Positions 59,060 to 64,000 of a stretch of DNA of 64,000 bases are shown piece after piece; the stretch's first letter is position 1; each line of letters starts with the position of its first letter. Location of the stretch: NCBI GenBank assembly GCA_964017045.1, contig OZ024794.1, positions 32,282,315 to 32,346,314 on the forward strand, read 5' to 3'. Origin of the DNA: Omphiscola glabra (taxonomy: Eukaryota > Mollusca > Gastropoda > Lymnaeidae). The translations under genes and the position numbers were made by a program. Below the pieces are notes generated by a model. The model did not search any database. It was not told the origin of the DNA and saw only the letters and a list, made by a program, of their open reading frames with translations.

Positions 59060-59330
59060 TTTATATTTTCACAGTCATAACGTCAGTGTCAAAGATTCAC
59101 AAAACCACATAGAAAACCACAGTCAAAGATTCACAACGTCACTGTCAAAGATTCACAACGCCACTGTCAAATATTCACACTGTCACTGTCAAAGATTCAT
59201 ACCGCCACTGTCAAATATTCACACTGCCACTGTCAAAGATTCATAACGCCACTGTCAAATATTCACACTGTCACTGTCAAAGATACATAATGTCATGGTC
59301 ATAGATTCACAAGGCCATAGCCAAAAAATC
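59060..59330. repeat. 22-bp minisatellite (~12 units)
   Basis: The unit contains GTCAAAGATTCATAACGCCA plus CT. Alternating ATAACGCC and ACACTGTC variants suggest a 44-bp dimeric structure. It lies directly left of the 37-bp array and shares GTCAAAG with it. Confidence 0.88.
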
Positions 59331-59379
59331 ATAAATTCACCGTACGAATATCATAGTGCCGGTGTCAAACCTGTGTTGG

Positions 59380-59985
59380 TCCGTGTCAAAGTCTGGTGGA
59401 GTCAAACTTTTATTGGTCGGTGTCAAAGTCTGGTGGAGTCAAACTTTTATTGGTCGGTGTCAAAGTCTGGTGGAGTCAAACCTTTATTGGTCGGTGTCAA
59501 AGTCTGGTGGAGTCAAACTTTTATTGGTCGGTGTCAAAGTCTGGTGGAGTCAAACTTTTATTGGTCGGTGTCAAACTCTGGTGGAGTCAAACTTTTATTG
59601 GTCGGTGTCAAAGTCTGGTGGAGTCAAACCTTTATTAGTCGGTGTCAAAGTCTGGTGGAGTCAAACTTTTATTGGTCGGTGTCAAAGTCTGGTGGAGTCA
59701 AACTTGTATTGGTCGGTGTCAAAGTCTGGTGGAGTCAAACCTTTATTGGTCGGTGTCAAAGTCTGCTGGAGTCAAACCTTTATTGGTCAGTGTCAAAGTC
59801 TGGTGGAGTCAAACCTTTATTTGTCGGTGTCAAAGTCTGGTGGACTCAAACCTTTATTGGTCGGTGTCAAAGTCTGGTGGACTCAAACCTTTATTGGTCG
59901 GAGTCAAAGTCTGGTGAAGTCAAACCTTTATTGGCCGATGTCAAAGTCTGGTGGAGTCAAACCTTTATTGGTCGGTTTCAAAGTC
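59380..59985. repeat. 37-bp minisatellite, unit 3 (~16-17 units)
   Basis: Same unit as 14065-14850, but most repeats carry GTGGAGTCAAAC where unit 1 carries GTGGACTCAAGAC. A few right-edge repeats have GGACTC. Open in all plus frames. Confidence 0.95.
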
Positions 59986-61369
59986 ATACAAAAATTAACG
60001 TCAGAATCCGGAAAAAACAGTTTTATTTTGCGTCATTCGTTGGTAAGAATTGGGTTTCAATTTCTCAAATAACATCAGTTCATCGTCATAGTAACAATTT
60101 AAGCATTCAACAGCTACCTATACAGTTCAAACAATATAGGTCAATCGAAAATTATAAAGAACAAAAAAAAACAAAAAAAAACTTATCCATAACATACATT
60201 CATTTTATTCAAAAGTGGAGACCAGATTGAAAATTTTAACCACTCACTGTCAAATCTTAAGAATATATCATAAGATATTTTTTCTTTCATTTAAATAATA
60301 AATCGATATTTAAAACTAACAGTGACATCGTCGCAGTGGTGAGAAGGGTGATGAAGCGGATGCGTCCAATCTGAGTTTGTGACGGGGAGGCATTGGGATA
60401 AAAATCCGTCTCCCTCTTATATTTTATTTCTCCATGTGACAAAGTTAATAATGGGGATAAAATACATATTTATAAATTTTTCTTGTGTACTTTAGAGGGC
60501 GAGAATTTTTCTTAAAAAAGACAGAAATGTATTGTCTGGCTTATACTGTGAATTGACCTCATGTTTTGACCTCAAAGTCGTCCAGACGCCCGTCACATTT
60601 TGAATGTTAAGAATTAATACTTCATTAAAAAAAATTTAGGATCATTAATTTTTTTAGAAAGTTTTTAAAATATTTTGTTGGGGATAATTTGATTTGTGAG
60701 AAGAATTATTGAACCGTTAGCGAAATTATAATCATTTAAATCATTTTTTTTTAATAACTTATATTCATAGTGAACTATTGGGGTGGGGGGGCCTCACCAC
60801 TCAAAAGGTGCTGTCAGACGCGCCAAGAAACAAATAATAAATAATGTTTGAATGCTATATACTATTTTAAGGCGATTTGTTTGTTGGCATAGTTCATTGA
60901 AGATGAATCTCAACCCGACTACTAACAATTTCATTGTCATAATTCATAAACGATGAATCTCAACCCAACCACTAAACAGTGTTGTTGTTTTTCTCTATTC
61001 ATAGAATATGAATCTCAAACGAACCACTCCCCAATAAAAAAAATTTTTTTGTTAATTTTGTATCGTTGCAGAGATGTATCAGGTTTTTTTAATTCTTTTT
61101 TTTTAAAGCTATGTCGTTTTATAAAAATGGTAACACATTTGTTTTACATCTCCTTGCTAACAATTCACAGGGTTTGCTCCTAATTTTCAGAACTATAAAC
61201 CGTGACAGAATTTATAACTCATAAATGTATAATTTCTAGAAATAAATGTTTTAAAAAAAAGAAACTAAGTTTAAAATAAATTCATTCAAAGTTGCTGATC
61301 AAATAGATCTTAAGTTGATGCAAATATGAGTGCGTGATTCCTATTGGTATTGCAAACACCTGCTCAATT
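59986..61369. other. Conserved unit 3 flank without a gene
   Basis: Aligns with 14851-16029 (unit 1) and in its right part with unit 2. No conserved frame. Confidence 0.55.
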
Positions 61370-61450
61370 CTGTAATGGGCAATTATGGAATGGGCACGTA
61401 TGTAATGGGCACTTATGTAATGGGCAAATATATAATGGGAAATTATGTAA
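61370..61450. repeat. 15-bp minisatellite, unit 3 (~5-6 units)
   Basis: TGTAATGGGCACTTA-type units; counterpart of 16030-16212 and 43950-44030. Confidence 0.88.
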
Positions 61451-62458
61451 TTTTATATTTTTGCTTCACTTTATGCAAACCGTGTAGACTTTAAATTACG
61501 TGGAAGAGGAAGTTAATCACATAGTTAACGTGAATCAATTTTTCGATACCGTCATTGTCTGAACTCGGCGTTCCTTGGGCACGAAGGCCTTTTGTCTGCG
61601 CACTGACATTTATTTGGGATTTTTTTTTCTGGCGCAGAGTACGGGGCGTTGTTTAATTATGAGAACACGCAAGTTTAGGATAATCTCGGTATCAAGGTTT
61701 AAAGAAGCTGTCTCTACCATTATAGACTTTTCCATGTGAGTTTCAAACATGGTGGTAGTTGGACCAAAAAACGTAGCCGATTTCCGATAAGTCTTAAGGG
61801 GGCTGTTCAGAGAATATCCTTTTGAGAGGTTTGACATCAGTTGGTCCCATTTATACTTAATTTGACATTTAAAATAATTAGCCGGATTGACTCCTTTGAC
61901 CTGGTTTCTAACTAATAATACTTAACATTTGTTCTCATCTTACATTTAAGAGCGTAAAACAAGGTAAAATTTTGCGTAGAAGGTATTTTGTGTATAAAAA
62001 ATAAATGCCCACAAGACATCTAGGTTTACAAGACAGAATGTTTTATACATGAAATACTGAAATGTCGACAAATAAATATGGTTATTGAACGCCAAATAAT
62101 TATAGGGTGCTTAATTATTCAAGTATCAACCCAACACACGTGATATTCTTACCAAACAAAAATAGAAAGTACATTGCTTTGCAGTAGCCACGGCTCAATC
62201 ATAATTTTTTTGTTGTTGTAAAGATTGTATAGCAGTTATAGCAAACAATGTCCTCCGTTTGACTGAAACTGTCCATTAAATGCAATGATTATTTAAAATT
62301 CATTTCCGATATATGATCCCTGACTTAAATAACACATACACACACACACTAATGATGATAAAGTCAATGATATCAGTATTTTCATGTCTTTGTGACAGGT
62401 GAAATTAACTTGATCTCTAAAGAGTTTTTTAAAGACATTTAAAATATCTCTATTCTTT
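61451..62458. other. Region 3' of glycosyltransferase copy 3
   Basis: Very similar to 44031-45037, closer than either is to unit 1. Includes the presumed 3' UTR; no polyadenylation signal could be assigned confidently. Confidence 0.45.
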
Positions 62459-63613
62459 TCATGTGACCATCTTGTTCTCCACGCGCCAAGAGCTGGCCTG
62501 CGTGTATATCCCTTTGATTAGGTCCCAGTAACTTGAGAACAACTTGTCACTGATGGCGGACGCGAAGATCGGACACCTCGGCCCTTGAGTTTTGGTGCAA
62601 TTGAGCGCGTCCTGTTCCTTTAGCGTCATGTTCCGGTCAAGCGCATAGTTGTAGTAAGTGACCCTGCCCACCACGCTGGGCAGCATCCCGAAGAGATACA
62701 CGTCGTCTATCCAGAAAAACGGGGTCGTCATAGCGGCCTTAAACATTGGGCCCATCAGGTCGGTCGTCATGATGACGACGAAGCCGCTGCAGTAGTCGTA
62801 CGGGAACGTATTCCGTTTTGAGAAGACGTGCGGCTCGACCTTCCACTTGCCCTGCCGCAAGATGGGCATCGTGTTCTTGTGCCACAGATTGCAGAAGATG
62901 GACCTCGACTTGCCGCTCATGTGGTTCAGGAAGGAGTACAGCAGTTTGTACATGTTGATCATGACGTCATCGTCGATCTTGAGCACGAACCTCGAGTTGG
63001 TGCAGAACTCACTCACCCAGCGGTATCCCATGACGCCCTTGAGCGACAGGTTGTGGTAGTCGTCGATGAAATCCCCCATGACGGTGTCATTGTAGGTCGC
63101 GTGCTCAAGCCACAGCATGCGCTCCAAGGTTCGGTTGACGGTCTTCCCCAAGAGGAAAGCCGTCCGGACCCGGAACGGGACGAATAGGTCCTCGTTGCCG
63201 AAGGTGTCCCGAATCCGTTGACGTTTCTCCATGTTACCCGGGGCCGTGTGAACGATGATGATGATGTCCAGTTCCTTGACTCCGCGGCATCGGTCGGCCG
63301 CCACCATGATGTACCGCCCGATCCTCTTGGCGGGGAACATGGCGTCGTCGGTGAACCTGCTGTCGTTGAGCTCCAGTTTCATGGTGTCCAGCTTTTGCTT
63401 GACCACCGGGTTGACAGTCGTGTTCGGACCGTCGCCCCCTGGATTGGTTGAGTAGAAGAACGGGTGGTCGTTTTCATTGAAATACCGGTGTGGCGACCTC
63501 CAGGTCATCACGTTTTGGAGCGAGATAGACAACAGACAGAGCAGGTTGATGATGATGACGACGGCGATGAGTACACCGATTTTAAGTTTCCTCAAAGCTC
63601 GCACGTTCACCAT
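62459..63613 (-). CDS. GT31 beta-1,3-galactosyltransferase-like protein, copy 3 (384 aa)
   Basis: Intact paralogue of copy 2 with the same architecture: basic tail, membrane anchor (~residues 11-32), stem, and a lumenal GT31 catalytic domain with KRQRIRDTFG (130-139), LKIDDDVMIN (DDD at 214-216) and WIDDVYLFG (301-309). It differs most in the stem: residues 36-55 (MTWRSPHRYFNENDHPFFYS) replace the shorter LISNSPHTYVYL-type segment of copies 1 and 2, adding 8 residues. The catalytic domain is nearly identical to copy 2. Ends at ENKMVT like copy 2. A single exon, with the start chosen by conservation of MVN and the adjoining splice-site-like sequence. Specific donor and acceptor cannot be inferred. 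Confidence 0.9.
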   Translation of the reverse strand: MVNVRALRKLKIGVLIAVVIIINLLCLLSISLQNVMTWRSPHRYFNENDHPFFYSTNPGGDGPNTTVNPVVKQKLDTMKLELNDSRFTDDAMFPAKRIGRYIMVAADRCRGVKELDIIIIVHTAPGNMEKRQRIRDTFGNEDLFVPFRVRTAFLLGKTVNRTLERMLWLEHATYNDTVMGDFIDDYHNLSLKGVMGYRWVSEFCTNSRFVLKIDDDVMINMYKLLYSFLNHMSGKSRSIFCNLWHKNTMPILRQGKWKVEPHVFSKRNTFPYDYCSGFVVIMTTDLMGPMFKAAMTTPFFWIDDVYLFGMLPSVVGRVTYYNYALDRNMTLKEQDALNCTKTQGPRCPIFASAISDKLFSSYWDLIKGIYTQASSWRVENKMVT

Positions 63614-63631
63614 TTTCTGTGGAGTAAAAAG
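63614..63631 (-). promoter_or_regulatory. Putative 3' splice site before copy 3 start codon
   Basis: Minus-strand CTTTTTACTCCACAG directly precedes AAAATGGTG: a polypyrimidine tract plus CAG, conserved in position in all three copies. Confidence 0.55.
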
Positions 63632-64000
63632 ATTGCATACTTATGTTAATCTCGTGTCAAACATTAAAAAAACAAAAGAACAGTAATTAAATACAACGGA
63701 TAGTCAGCTCAATATGTTAAAGGTTTTTTTCGCCTTCGTGTTCATAATGCAAAAGTCGTAGAAGCATTTAGCCCCAGTCCAATGTAATTTTTTTTTTTTT
63801 TTTGGACACGTGATGAGATTTTGTCTTGAAAAGGGGGCTGCGTCAATTTCTGCCTAGTCCTGGCGGCCCGCATACTTGTTGCGCAACTGTATGTATCATA
63901 TAACACTATGTAATGCTTCTCAAAATAATGAAGCTAATTTTTTTTTTATTTTTTTTTTGTTTTAAATATAAAATTTTTGCTTTTTTTTTTTTTTTTCCTC
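63632..64000. other. Upstream flank of copy 3, to window end
   Basis: Aligns with 46187-46560. Begins the 19-bp array (ATGTATCATATAACACTATG near 63880) and ends in T-rich low-complexity sequence. Confidence 0.5.

Larger units (their letters stand above)
57495..64000. repeat. Segmental duplication unit 3 (cut by window end)
   Basis: Left part matches unit 1 from 7925; the right part includes the 37-bp array, the 15-bp array, glycosyltransferase copy 3 and the first 19-bp repeat units. It lacks hAT-A, hAT-B and LTR-like A and so preserves their empty sites. Confidence 0.85.

Noticed and set aside
59295..60230. 311-codon plus-strand frame
   Set aside because: It reads through the 37-bp minisatellite; the other two frames are equally open, so it is not evidence of a gene.

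Overview
The window is eukaryotic, AT-rich and dominated by repeats. There are no prokaryote-style operons, no rRNA and no convincing functional tRNA. It most resembles a gastropod mollusc, probably a freshwater pulmonate snail. This rests on a local family of GT31 (beta-1,3-galactosyltransferase-like) genes, many decayed hAT transposons, Helitron ends, LINE 3' ends, and four copies of a roughly 197-bp element with SPIN-type hAT termini; SPIN elements are reported from the pond snail Lymnaea. The organism call is inference.

The recognisable host genes are three head-to-tail copies, all on the minus strand, of one GT31 Golgi glycosyltransferase. The copy at 17319-18449 is broken by one in-frame nonsense codon. 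The copies at 45038-46168 (376 aa) and 62459-63613 (384 aa) are intact. Each has its coding region in one GC-rich exon, directly preceded by a pyrimidine-rich ...AG consistent with the 3' end of a 5'-UTR intron.

Each gene sits in a large duplicated unit: unit 1 about 7.9-28.0 kb, unit 2 about 43.4-56.3 kb (lacking the left part), and unit 3 about 57.5-64 kb (cut by the window end). The paralogous flanks work as internal empty-site controls. A 1.5-kb hAT, a 1.8-kb hAT, a 0.6-kb hAT MITE and an LTR-like element in unit 1 are each absent from the equivalent position in unit 2 or 3. The three hAT elements have exact 8-bp target duplications. Equivalent minisatellites occupy equivalent positions in the units but differ in copy number, so the VNTRs predate the duplication and changed length afterwards.

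Between units 1 and 2 (28-43 kb), and in the first 8 kb, lie mainly tandem repeats: a 2.9-kb 22-bp satellite, a 1.4-kb 27-bp array with higher-order structure, a perfect GATA tract of about 560 bp, and roughly twenty other minisatellites, with LINE, Helitron and hAT fragments. Most long open frames here are translations of tandem arrays, not genes.

I found no evidence of a new enzymatic system. The most informative content is the triplicated glycosyltransferase cassette with its transposon insertion history, the SPIN-like elements, and a 61-bp array that appears to have been amplified from the coding part of a hAT transposase.
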